Shown piece by piece: positions 9,251 through 17,486 of a stretch of 64,000 bases of DNA (positions within the stretch are counted from its first letter, which is position 1; each line of letters begins with the position of its first letter). The stretch lies in assembly GCF_018156225.1 (NCBI RefSeq), contig NZ_JAGTAR010000027.1:1-64000 (forward strand), read 5' to 3'. The notes below the pieces were generated by a model that saw only the letters and a program-made list of their open reading frames with translations, was not told where the DNA came from and did not search any database. The translations under genes and the position numbers were made by a program. Source of the DNA: Carboxylicivirga sediminis (GTDB lineage Bacteria; Bacteroidota; Bacteroidia; Bacteroidales; Marinilabiliaceae).

Positions 9251-10462
9251 TTATTCTGAAAAACCATGGTATGTTTTCCTTACTAAATCATCCAGCCAGG
9301 TATAAACCTCTTTTATTTCTTTGATGGTTGGTGCACTGATATGCCATTGATCCAGTTTCTGCTTTGTTGTTGAAAAAACCGATGCTTCTACTTTCTCGAG
9401 GTGTTGAATAATGCCACTTCCCTCGCTGTTAATTAATTCAGAAACATTGAGGTATTTATAGCCGGCTGAGCGTTCAATGGGATAGCATCGCTTTTTAAGT
9501 TGAAGTGTTAGCTCATTCAATTCGCAGTTGGCTTCACCCTCTGCTGTTAACATGGCAGGTAAGTTATTTCCTCCTTTAACCCAAACTGGTACCGACAGGC
9601 AGGTGCTCGGAAATCCAACCATAGTCCAGATAGTTGATAAATCAGGTGCTTCACCTCTGCTCACTCCCTCTATTAAAATGGCCGATGAGGAGCCATGGCG
9701 TGTGATCATATCTCCTGAATTAACAAAGTGCTGACCTTTGCGAACTGCCGAGTATTGTTGACGATAATCCACATCCAGAACCGCATGCTTGAGACAGCGC
9801 GAAAAATTCTGTAAGATGGTTTGCGTGTTGAGCGCTCCCATTGATTCGGCCTGATAGAAGATATCCTGAGCCGTTTGGTAGCGAATAAAACCATAGCCAA
9901 CATCTTTTTTACCGGTGAAAGAGTAATTGGTGCGAATGATATAGCCGTTTGGTGCCTGGGCAGGATCGTTGGCATCAAATTTTGTATAGTTGTAATTATT
10001 CACTTCATAAAACGCCACGCCCCCTTTGGCATCCAATACGCCAAAATGCGCAGCCAATCCTTTAGGTGCTGGTCTTTCATGAATGAGTGCTTCAAAATCT
10101 TCCAAACTGGCACATTTTTGCAATGCCTCTTTCATAAAGAAGCCTTCCTGATCTTTAAATGAAGTGGTATCATCGAGGTTGACGTTAAAGGATGCACTAT
10201 TCATTATGGCAAATCCGGCCGCATTGGAACCACCCCATACTTGCTCGCCTTTGGCATCAGATGAGTTTATCAAACCGATGTAATCGTATTTTCCATCACT
10301 GAAGTAGCGTAATTTGTTCTCAAATGTTTCGGTGTCACGCAGCTTCCAGATGATTGGTCGCCCATTGGCCGTATATTTACCAGATACAATCGCGGTGGTA
10401 CAGGCCTTAACTGAGGGATGCCCGATGAGCAGAGCCATCAGGGCAATGAGTAGATGTTTCAT
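9251..10462 (-). CDS. Secreted Ntn-hydrolase, linear amide C-N hydrolase type
   Basis: This 403-residue protein resembles the C45 / choloylglycine-hydrolase-like Ntn hydrolases (acyl-CoA:6-APA acyltransferase, penicillin V acylase, carcinine hydrolase). Residues 1-20 form a signal peptide ending VKA, and the next residue is Cys21 in CTTAIVSG, so signal peptidase cleavage would itself expose the N-terminal nucleophile. The block GRPIIWKLRD and the later GLINSSDAKGEQVWGGSN match the family. The substrate is unknown; bile salts, N-acyl amino acids and beta-lactams are all handled by relatives. Confidence 0.8.
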   Translation of the reverse strand: MKHLLIALMALLIGHPSVKACTTAIVSGKYTANGRPIIWKLRDTETFENKLRYFSDGKYDYIGLINSSDAKGEQVWGGSNAAGFAIMNSASFNVNLDDTTSFKDQEGFFMKEALQKCASLEDFEALIHERPAPKGLAAHFGVLDAKGGVAFYEVNNYNYTKFDANDPAQAPNGYIIRTNYSFTGKKDVGYGFIRYQTAQDIFYQAESMGALNTQTILQNFSRCLKHAVLDVDYRQQYSAVRKGQHFVNSGDMITRHGSSSAILIEGVSRGEAPDLSTIWTMVGFPSTCLSVPVWVKGGNNLPAMLTAEGEANCELNELTLQLKKRCYPIERSAGYKYLNVSELINSEGSGIIQHLEKVEASVFSTTKQKLDQWHISAPTIKEIKEVYTWLDDLVRKTYHGFSE

Positions 10463-10541
10463 AGAATCGTTGTTGGATTTAGAAAAGCAAGTAAGCTCTT
10501 TGCAATTAATAAAACAAAGAGCTTTGTCAGTATCAGCTAAA

Positions 10542-11414
10542 TCAACTGATTGTAGTGGCTAATGTGTGTGACATACCCGGTTGAATCACAATTGTATCAT
10601 CAAGGCTGTTGGCTGCTTCTACACACAGCATATGTTGATAATGTTCAGCCAAATCGCCCATTTGCATCGCTAATTCAGCACCCGGATTCCAAACCACTGT
10701 TATGCCACTGCCCGACTTTTTCACACTGATATCGCGCTTGGTATCATGAATAATGGCCGTATCCGATGTGCGATAGCGTCGATCGGTGCGCTGACCAAAA
10801 GCAAGCAATTTATCTGTTTGATGTCCATTTGCATTGGCTACATCATCCTGATAATCGACACTGGATAGCCCTTCGAGCGTAACAGTTTCAATGTCAGAAA
10901 TATTAAAGTAACTGTGTAAGGCTGCGCTTACCTCAAATGGTTTATTGTCAGTATTTCGGGTTGTCAGTTCAACAGTTAGCTCTTGGTCCAGTTTTAGGAG
11001 TAATCTGGCTTCAAACTGATAGGGCCAAAGCCGCATGGTTTCGGCATTGGAGGTAAGGCCCAACTCGATGCTTACTTCTTCATCGCTGGCAGACGTGTTG
11101 GTTACGGCCCAGTTGGAGATGCGTGCGAAGCCATGTGGCGGTAGTGAGCTATCCACCGGATGAGGACCAAACCAGGGCCAGCATATAGGAATACCGCCAC
11201 GGATAGCTTTCCCGTTCTTAAAAATGGCTTTGGGACTTACAAAGAGCACATCCTCTTGTTCATTGGGGATGAAGCTTAGTACATGTGCCCCATATAACGA
11301 TACTTTAGCTGTTGCATGCTTGCTCTGCAGCTCAGCAACAATGGTGTGCTCAAATGGCTGAAAAGCTATTTTACCGACGATGCCAAATTGTGTGTTTAAT
11401 ACTTCCGGATTCAT
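10542..11414 (-). CDS. D-hexose-6-phosphate mutarotase (YeaD-like)
   Basis: This 290-residue protein is an aldose-1-epimerase-fold enzyme of the YeaD group, which interconverts anomers of glucose-6-phosphate. Evidence is the RGGIPICWPWFGPH block (72-85), PHGFARISNW (93-102) and AALHSYFNISD with catalytic His167. I chose the start at 11414 (MNPEVLNTQF); the open frame continues upstream but that part runs into the ahpF terminator and is not conserved-looking. Confidence 0.9.
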   Translation of the reverse strand: MNPEVLNTQFGIVGKIAFQPFEHTIVAELQSKHATAKVSLYGAHVLSFIPNEQEDVLFVSPKAIFKNGKAIRGGIPICWPWFGPHPVDSSLPPHGFARISNWAVTNTSASDEEVSIELGLTSNAETMRLWPYQFEARLLLKLDQELTVELTTRNTDNKPFEVSAALHSYFNISDIETVTLEGLSSVDYQDDVANANGHQTDKLLAFGQRTDRRYRTSDTAIIHDTKRDISVKKSGSGITVVWNPGAELAMQMGDLAEHYQHMLCVEAANSLDDTIVIQPGMSHTLATTIS

Positions 11415-11461
11415 TGTTTGTGTTTTAGATAACAGCAAAAGTATTGATTCTGGATGATAAC

Positions 11462-11496
11462 AAAAAAAGGGCCCACGCATTAAATACGCAGACCCC
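11462..11496 (-). terminator. Terminator after ahpF
   Basis: Read on the minus strand, GGGTCTGCGT pairs with GCGTGGGCCC through several G-T pairs, followed by seven T residues. Confidence 0.8.
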
Positions 11497-11518
11497 TTGG
11501 CTGTATTTCATTTACATA

Positions 11519-13078
11519 TTAATTAGCAGACAAAACACCTTTAATGTTGTCCTCGAAGGCTGACAGTGCCGCTTTGGAACCTTCACCCATGGCAATAACG
11601 ATTTGCTTGTAGGGAACGATAGATACATCGCCTGCCGCATATACACCTTTTACGTTGGTACGGCAATGTGCGTCAATCTCAATTTCACCCATGCGGTTGG
11701 TAGGTACCATGTCAGCGAATACTTTACTGTTCGCCTGCAGACCAATCTGCACAAATACTCCATCGGTTTGTATGGCTTCCTCTTGTTCTGTTGCTCTGTG
11801 TTTAAATGTTAATCCATTAACCTGACTACCATCGCCATCCACACTTAGTGTTTGGGCATTTGTAATAATCTTCACGTTGGAAAGTTGTTTTAGCTTATCC
11901 TGCAACACCTGATCGCCTTTCAGGCTATCCATAAACTCCAGAACTGTTACCTCTGAGGCAATTGAAGAAAGGTCAATAGCAGCTTCCAAACCGGAGTTGC
12001 CACCACCTACGACTACTACTTTTTTACCTTTGTAAAACGGCCCATCGCAATGAGTACAAAATGCCACTCCATTTCCAATGTAATCACTTTCACCAGGCAC
12101 ACCCAGTTTACGCCAGCTAGCGCCGGTGGCAATTATCAAGGCTGGAGTTATAAGTGTTTCTCCAAGTGAAGTGGTTAAATGTTTTTTACCATCGATCAGT
12201 TCTGTTTTTTCAACTAATCTGTTCTCCAAAATATCAATCGAATAATCATTTAAGTGGCTCATCAGATTGGCTGATAGCTCGGCACCAGTTGTTTTGGGCA
12301 CTGATATCATGTTCTCAATAGAAACGGTTTCAGTAACCTGGCCGCCTACCTTTTCAGCCACCAATGCTACAGAAAAACCTTTACGGGCAGAGTAAATGGC
12401 TGCTGAAACGCCGGCCGGCCCGCCACCAACTACCACTACATCGTATGTCTTCGATTCTGATGCTGCTGGTTTGAATGTGCTACCTAGCTGCTTTTCAATC
12501 TTGGTCAGCAATTCACCTAATGATGATCGCCCAACATGCAGCTGCTGGCCATTGGCGTAAACGGAAGGTACTGCCTGTATATTTAATGCTTCAACCTCTT
12601 CCTTGTTTATGGCCCCGTCTATTATTTCATGGCTTATATTCGGATTCAGAAATGCCATGATGTTAAGCGCCTGTACAACATCGGGACAGTTGGTGCAACT
12701 AAGCGAAATATAGCTTTTCAGCTCAACCTTCTGATTAATGCCTTTGATGCGCTTTGTAAGCATCTCGTCGGGCAGGTTTTTACCAATACCATCCAGGTTA
12801 AGAATTGCCAATAGTAAGGTTGTAAATTCATGACCGGTTGGTACTGTACGAAAAGTTACATTGCTTGGTTCGCCATTTTTAAGAATGGTAAAGCTAAGGT
12901 TTGGCCCAACAGTAACCTCTGTCGTAATATTATTGGAACAAGCTGCAACGTCTTCAAGCAAGCCTGTCAATTCGTTTGTGTTAGGGTGCTTATCGGCTAC
13001 TGCCACCTGAAATGTAAACTGACTTTTCAGGTTGGAGAATACTTGGGTTACCTGGTCTTTTATAGCTTGTTCTAACAT
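11519..13078 (-). CDS. ahpF: Alkyl hydroperoxide reductase subunit F
   Basis: AhpF passes electrons from NAD(P)H through FAD to AhpC. The 519 residues are normal length. The N-terminal tandem thioredoxin-like domain carries the redox pair C128-TN-C131; the FAD motif GGGPAG is at 218-223; the second redox pair C341-TH-C344 is in the thioredoxin-reductase part; the NAD(P)H motif [12 protein letters not shown] follows. It lies 89 bases downstream of ahpC on the same strand with no separate promoter seen, so it should share the OxyR-type control of ahpC. Confidence 0.97.
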   Translation of the reverse strand: MLEQAIKDQVTQVFSNLKSQFTFQVAVADKHPNTNELTGLLEDVAACSNNITTEVTVGPNLSFTILKNGEPSNVTFRTVPTGHEFTTLLLAILNLDGIGKNLPDEMLTKRIKGINQKVELKSYISLSCTNCPDVVQALNIMAFLNPNISHEIIDGAINKEEVEALNIQAVPSVYANGQQLHVGRSSLGELLTKIEKQLGSTFKPAASESKTYDVVVVGGGPAGVSAAIYSARKGFSVALVAEKVGGQVTETVSIENMISVPKTTGAELSANLMSHLNDYSIDILENRLVEKTELIDGKKHLTTSLGETLITPALIIATGASWRKLGVPGESDYIGNGVAFCTHCDGPFYKGKKVVVVGGGNSGLEAAIDLSSIASEVTVLEFMDSLKGDQVLQDKLKQLSNVKIITNAQTLSVDGDGSQVNGLTFKHRATEQEEAIQTDGVFVQIGLQANSKVFADMVPTNRMGEIEIDAHCRTNVKGVYAAGDVSIVPYKQIVIAMGEGSKAALSAFEDNIKGVLSAN

Positions 13079-13120
13079 GTTTGTCTGTTTTAAAAGTTGG
13101 GATTGAGAGTGAAGAGAGGT

Positions 13121-13152
13121 AGTCAGAAGACCTCAAGGATGGCCTTCTGACT
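13121..13152. terminator. Hairpin between ahpC and ahpF
   Basis: AGTCAGAAG and CTTCTGACT form a perfect 9-bp stem, longer if a bulge is allowed. The T-run is on the plus-strand side, so for the ahpC-ahpF transcript, read leftwards, it is a hairpin without a T tract. It may act as a processing or attenuation site that lowers ahpF relative to ahpC, which is an inference. Confidence 0.55.
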
Positions 13153-13167
13153 TTTAGTGCCTGGTTA

Positions 13168-13731
13168 TTAAATTTTACCTACAAGGTCAATGTTTGGCTT
13201 TAGAGTTTCGTTACCTTCTTTCCACTTAGCCGGACACACTTCTGATGGGTGTTCAGCAACAAATTGCAAGGCTTTTAATTTGCGTAATAGCTCATCGGCA
13301 TTTCTGCCAACATTACCAGCTACCACTTCGTACGATACGATTTCACCCTGTGGATTCACAATAAATGTTCCGCGTTCTGCCAGACCAACTTCTTCAATCA
13401 TCACTTCAAATCCGCGTGATAAAACACCTGTTGGATCGGCTAACATGGGGTATTTGATTTTTTTGATGGTATCAGAAGTATCGTGCCATGCTTTGTGTAC
13501 AAAGTGTGTATCGGTCGATACAGAATAGATTTCGGCACCGGTTGCTTTGAACTCATCATATGAGTTGGCTAAATCTTCCAGCTCGGTTGGGCATACAAAT
13601 GTAAAATCTGCTGGGTAGAAGAAAAATACGGACCACTTGCCTAATACATCTTCTTTTTTAACTGCTTTGAAATCATCGTTTACGTATGCTTGTACTTCAA
13701 AATCTACAATCTGTTTTCCAATCTGTGACAT
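13168..13731 (-). CDS. ahpC: Alkyl hydroperoxide reductase subunit C (peroxiredoxin)
   Basis: AhpC is a typical 2-Cys peroxiredoxin that reduces H2O2 and organic peroxides. The peroxidatic Cys47 is in the block FTFVCPTE and the resolving Cys166 in SEVCPAKW near the C-terminus. At 187 residues it is full length. It is the first gene of ahpCF and is preceded by a strong promoter with an OxyR-like operator at 13784-13851. Confidence 0.98.
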   Translation of the reverse strand: MSQIGKQIVDFEVQAYVNDDFKAVKKEDVLGKWSVFFFYPADFTFVCPTELEDLANSYDEFKATGAEIYSVSTDTHFVHKAWHDTSDTIKKIKYPMLADPTGVLSRGFEVMIEEVGLAERGTFIVNPQGEIVSYEVVAGNVGRNADELLRKLKALQFVAEHPSEVCPAKWKEGNETLKPNIDLVGKI

Positions 13732-13783
13732 AGTTATAATGTTTAAATGTTAATATATTTCGTTGTTTAAATTTTTACAGAAG

Positions 13784-13815
13784 CAAAACTACATACTGAA
13801 GCAATATCAATCAAA
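13784..13815 (-). promoter_or_regulatory. ahpC promoter
   Basis: On the minus strand TTTG (13815-13812), exactly 20 bases, then TAGTTTTG (13791-13784) give a full match to the Bacteroidota consensus TTTG-N19-21-TAnnTTTG. It lies about 50 bases upstream of the ahpC start codon. Confidence 0.85.
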
Positions 13816-13851
13816 TAGATAGTAATTATACTAATGATAGACAAAGACTAT
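13815..13851. promoter_or_regulatory. OxyR-type operator upstream of ahpC
   Basis: The stretch reads ATAG-N7-TTAT-N7-ATAG-N7-CTAT (13815-18, 13826-29, 13837-40, 13848-51). This matches 15 of 16 core bases of the four-part OxyR consensus ATAG-N7-CTAT-N7-ATAG-N7-CTAT, with all spacings exact. It directly abuts the -33 box, the position expected for an activator. OxyR itself is not encoded in this window. Confidence 0.8.
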
Positions 13852-14127
13852 AACAACAGAATATGAGGTAGTTGTAATGTATGTACATGATTGTTGGATA
13901 TGAGAAAAAATATATCGGAATACTTAACGATCAAATAATGTGTTGTTTGTGTATAATGTATATATCCTTAGCTACCTTGCCTGAATTAGTGTGAATAGGG
14001 CTTACTAAGAGCTTATACACAAATCATTTTTACTTATCTTTAATCCCTGTGGATTGATAATTATTCGCAATGGTGCTGTTGATAGAGGAGATGATAGAAT
14101 TATTTATTGCTAACCGATAGATTTTAT
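13852..14127. other. Intergenic remainder between ahpC and the GH3-like gene
   Basis: Beyond the ahpC promoter and operator this A+T-rich stretch shows no open frame of note, no RNA gene and no repeat that I can support. It must hold the promoter of the GH3-like gene; the closest match to a -7 box is TATCTTTA near 14035, which deviates at the last base. Confidence 0.5.
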
Positions 14128-15639
14128 ATGCCCATACTGAGTTCAATTATATCACTGGTTAATGCCCGAAGATTATCTCAAATAGATCACTTTAAGAAAA
14201 ACCCTGAGGAAGTGCAGCAAGCAGAGTTGCGTCGTTTGCTTGATTCAGCAAAGCATACGACCATAGGGAAAGAGTTTGAGTTTAAAAGTATAGCAGGCTA
14301 TAGTACTTTTGCAGAGCGTGTACCTGTTCAGGACTATGAAGGTTTACGTCCTTATGTTGAGCGATTAAGAGAAGGGGAGAGTAATTTACTCTGGCCTGGT
14401 GATATTAGATGGTTTGCCAAGAGCTCTGGTACCACCTCTACCAAAAGCAAATTTATACCAGTGACCAAAGAGACACTGGAAGATTGCCATTTTAGGGGAG
14501 GTAAAGATGTGCTGGCATTGTACCTGCAGAATAATCCTGATTCAGATATGTTTAGTGGTAAATGCCTGACCTTGGGTGGTAGTCATCAGATCAATAACTT
14601 CAGTAATGAAAGTTATTACGGCGATTTATCAGCTATCTTGATTGAGAACCTGCCTTTCTGGACACATTTTGCCCGGACACCCGAACAATCCATTGCACTA
14701 ATGGATGAATGGGAGGCCAAGCTGGAGAAAATTACCGAGACAACCATTAAAGATAATGTAACCTCGCTGGCGGGTGTACCCAGTTGGTTTCTGGTGCTGA
14801 TTAAGCATTTGCTCAAGCAAACCGGAAAATCCAATTTATTGGAAATATGGCCAAATCTGGAATTGTTTATGCATGGGGGCATCAACTTTACACCTTATCG
14901 TAAGCAATATAAAGAGTTGATACCGACGGATAAGATGAATTACATGGAGACCTACAATGCTTCAGAAGGATTCTTTGGTATTCAGGATGATCTGAATGAT
15001 CCGGGTATGCTGCTGATGCTTGATTATGGGGTGTTTTACGAGTTTATTCCCTTAAATCAGATTACCAGTCCACATCCGGATGCCAGAACCATTGAAAATG
15101 TGGAAATGGGCGTTGATTATGCCATGGTGATTACAACCAATAGTGGATTATGGCGTTATATGATTGGCGATACGGTGCGATTTACTTCCTTACGCCCCCA
15201 TAAAATCATCATCACCGGAAGAACCAAGCATTACATTAATGCATTTGGTGAAGAACTGATGATTGAGAATGCCGAGCGGGCCCTTGATAAAGCTTGTGCA
15301 GCCACCAATGCGGTTATTAAAGAGTATACGGCTGCGCCCGTTTTTATGGGTGAAGAAACAAAAGGTGCACACGAATGGCTGATTGAATTTGATACCATGC
15401 CTGTATCGCTTGAAAACTTTACCGAACTGCTTGATAAAACCTTGCAGGAAGTGAATAGCGACTATGAGGCGAAGCGTTACAAAAACATCACGCTTGAGGG
15501 ACCAAAAGTGACGGTGGCCAGACACCATTTGTTTATGGATTGGCTAAAGAGTAAGAATAAACTGGGCGGACAGAATAAAATACCTCGCCTGGCTAATAAC
15601 AGGGAATATATTGACGAATTACTGAAGTTAAACCATTAG
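14128..15639 (+). CDS. GH3-family acyl-acid-amido synthetase-like protein
   Basis: This 503-residue protein belongs to the GH3 auxin-responsive family of the ANL adenylating superfamily. Plant members join amino acids to jasmonate or auxin; the bacterial members have no settled substrate. Seen motifs are the P-loop-like FAKSSGTTSTKSKF near residues 97-110, YNASEGFFG near 280, and ITGRTKHYINAFGEELM near 365-381. The frame opens with a TTG at 14107, but the ATG at 14128 (MPILSSII) fits homologues. It is followed 12 bases later by a deoxynucleoside kinase. Confidence 0.85.
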   Translation: MPILSSIISLVNARRLSQIDHFKKNPEEVQQAELRRLLDSAKHTTIGKEFEFKSIAGYSTFAERVPVQDYEGLRPYVERLREGESNLLWPGDIRWFAKSSGTTSTKSKFIPVTKETLEDCHFRGGKDVLALYLQNNPDSDMFSGKCLTLGGSHQINNFSNESYYGDLSAILIENLPFWTHFARTPEQSIALMDEWEAKLEKITETTIKDNVTSLAGVPSWFLVLIKHLLKQTGKSNLLEIWPNLELFMHGGINFTPYRKQYKELIPTDKMNYMETYNASEGFFGIQDDLNDPGMLLMLDYGVFYEFIPLNQITSPHPDARTIENVEMGVDYAMVITTNSGLWRYMIGDTVRFTSLRPHKIIITGRTKHYINAFGEELMIENAERALDKACAATNAVIKEYTAAPVFMGEETKGAHEWLIEFDTMPVSLENFTELLDKTLQEVNSDYEAKRYKNITLEGPKVTVARHHLFMDWLKSKNKLGGQNKIPRLANNREYIDELLKLNH

Positions 15640-15651
15640 AAACGAAAAGAT

Positions 15652-16266
15652 ATGCACATTGCGGTAGCAGGGAATATTGGATCAGGTAAAACATCGTTAA
15701 CCGAATTGCTCGCTCACCATTTTGGATGGGAAGCGCATTTTGAAGATGTGGATGAAAATCCTTATTTGCCAGATTTTTATGAAGATATGAAGCGCTGGTC
15801 CTTCAATTTGCAAATCTACTTTCTAAAGAGCCGTTTTTCATCGGTACAGGAAATTCGGAATACAGGAAGAACCGTTATTCAGGATAGAACCATTTATGAA
15901 GATGCCTACATCTTTGCGCCCAACCTGTTTGATATGGGTTTGATGAGCCGTCGCGATTTTGAAAACTATGAATCGTTATTTGAGTTAATGAGTAGTTTGG
16001 TGCAACCGCCAGATTTACTGATTTACCTGCGTGCTTCAATTCCTACTTTGGTCAACCAGATTCAATTACGCGGACGGAATTACGAGAACAATATACGTCT
16101 CGAATACCTCAAGCGACTCAACGAACGTTACGAAGCATGGATTGAAAAATACAATAAAGGCAAACTACTTATTATTGATGCTAACGAAATAGACTTTATC
16201 AAAAACAAAGCTGATTTGAGCATGATCATAGATAAGGTAAATGCCCAGTTACATGGCTTGTTTTAA
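15652..16266 (+). CDS. Deoxynucleoside kinase
   Basis: This 204-residue kinase is of the dNK/dGK/dCK type and phosphorylates deoxynucleosides in DNA precursor salvage. The P-loop GNIGSGKTS is at residues 7-15, the catalytic block QDRTIYEDAYIFA follows at about 80-92, and the lid motif RGRNYENNI lies at about 140-148. It appears co-transcribed with the GH3-like gene. Its stop overlaps the end of the convergent barrel gene by four bases. Confidence 0.92.
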   Translation: MHIAVAGNIGSGKTSLTELLAHHFGWEAHFEDVDENPYLPDFYEDMKRWSFNLQIYFLKSRFSSVQEIRNTGRTVIQDRTIYEDAYIFAPNLFDMGLMSRRDFENYESLFELMSSLVQPPDLLIYLRASIPTLVNQIQLRGRNYENNIRLEYLKRLNERYEAWIEKYNKGKLLIIDANEIDFIKNKADLSMIIDKVNAQLHGLF

Positions 16267-16910
16267 AGGCCGAATAATAAACCAATATTGATACTTATTT
16301 GGTTTTGCTTCTCATGCGGATTCTCTGTGTAATCCGGTTCAGCATCCGGATAATAAATGGCTTGCATGTTAGTGATGATATCCATTTGCACATGGATATC
16401 CAGCATAGTTTTTTTCGATAATTCAACCAGAAGACCAAGTTGTGGTGCTACACCTGGCTTCCATACTTTAGCAGTGTATTTCACCGACTGGTTAGTAAGT
16501 CCATTCGAGGCAAAATCAATGGTATTCATCATGTAGTAAGCGCCAAATGATAAACCTATGTAAGGCCGCACTTCATCGTGACTAAAATAATAGGTTCCAT
16601 TGGCCAGCAAACGAATGGTTTGGTACGAAGCGCTTACTTCCCCATATTGCTGCACATTCCAAAAGTCGCTACCATCCTGAAGCTGATAGCCTAAATCACA
16701 ACCCAATGAAAGACGTTCGTTGTAGAACCATTTGCCCATAATGGCAGCCTGCCATCCATTTTCAGCAACATCCTTAAAGCCCAACTCATCCGATGAGCGT
16801 CCAATATTTGTAGGAAATGAATAGCCTATTTTACCACCGAGAAAATAATCCTGAGCCACAGTATGACTGATGAATAAAACAAAAAGTAACAGAATTGCTG
16901 ATAATCGCAT
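16263..16910 (-). CDS. Outer-membrane beta-barrel protein, unknown
   Basis: The 215 residues begin with a signal peptide ending HTVAQ (about residue 19). The rest has alternating hydrophobic strands with aromatic ends and conserved-looking turns (GGKIGYSFP, LGCDLGYQL, RPYIGLSFGAYYM, INIGLLFGL), which fits an 8-stranded small barrel of the OmpW/PorT-like superfamily. No specific family is recognised. Confidence 0.7.
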   Translation of the reverse strand: MRLSAILLLFVLFISHTVAQDYFLGGKIGYSFPTNIGRSSDELGFKDVAENGWQAAIMGKWFYNERLSLGCDLGYQLQDGSDFWNVQQYGEVSASYQTIRLLANGTYYFSHDEVRPYIGLSFGAYYMMNTIDFASNGLTNQSVKYTAKVWKPGVAPQLGLLVELSKKTMLDIHVQMDIITNMQAIYYPDAEPDYTENPHEKQNQISINIGLLFGL

Positions 16911-17025
16911 AACGTCGTTTGAAGCATTAGCTGTGAAAATAAAAAATGTTTATTAGTTTTAGTCAATATTATAACTAAAAACCTGAGGGATCCACTAATT
17001 GAATCCCGAATTAAATCTTTAACCT

Positions 17026-17394
17026 ATGTCAGTTTTAGGAAATATCATCTGGCTGCTGTTTGGAGGCCTGTTAACAGCTATTGAATATTTTGTGTCTAGT
17101 CTTATATTGATGCTCACCATTATAGGTATCCCTTTCGGATTACAAACCATGAAGTTGGGTATTCTGGCACTCTGGCCATTTGGCAGTCAGGTAGTAGATA
17201 AGCCACAAGCCAGTGGTTGTTTAAATACGCTAATGAATGTCATCTGGATTTTCATTGGAGGCATCTGGATCTCTATATCTCACCTGATTTTTGGAATTCT
17301 CTTAGCTATCACCATTATTGGTATTCCATTTGCGCGCCAGCATTTTAAACTGGCCCATATTGCACTGGTGCCGTTTGGTAAAGAGGTGAGGTAA
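17026..17394 (+). CDS. yccF: YccF-family inner-membrane protein
   Basis: This 122-residue membrane protein has two repeated YccF domains, each with a hydrophobic hairpin and the signatures LLFGGLLTAIEY and GIPFGLQTMKLGILALWPFG in the first and GIPFARQHFKLAHIALVPFG in the second. The function of the family is unknown. It is followed closely by the ankyrin lipoprotein gene. Confidence 0.88.
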   Translation: MSVLGNIIWLLFGGLLTAIEYFVSSLILMLTIIGIPFGLQTMKLGILALWPFGSQVVDKPQASGCLNTLMNVIWIFIGGIWISISHLIFGILLAITIIGIPFARQHFKLAHIALVPFGKEVR

Positions 17395-17486
17395 ACATTA
17401 TATAACTAGAGACTACATTGGTATGGCATGCAATAGGCATTGTGTGCTGGATTATTGCGCTTCAGAGGTTGATGCTATTGAAGATT

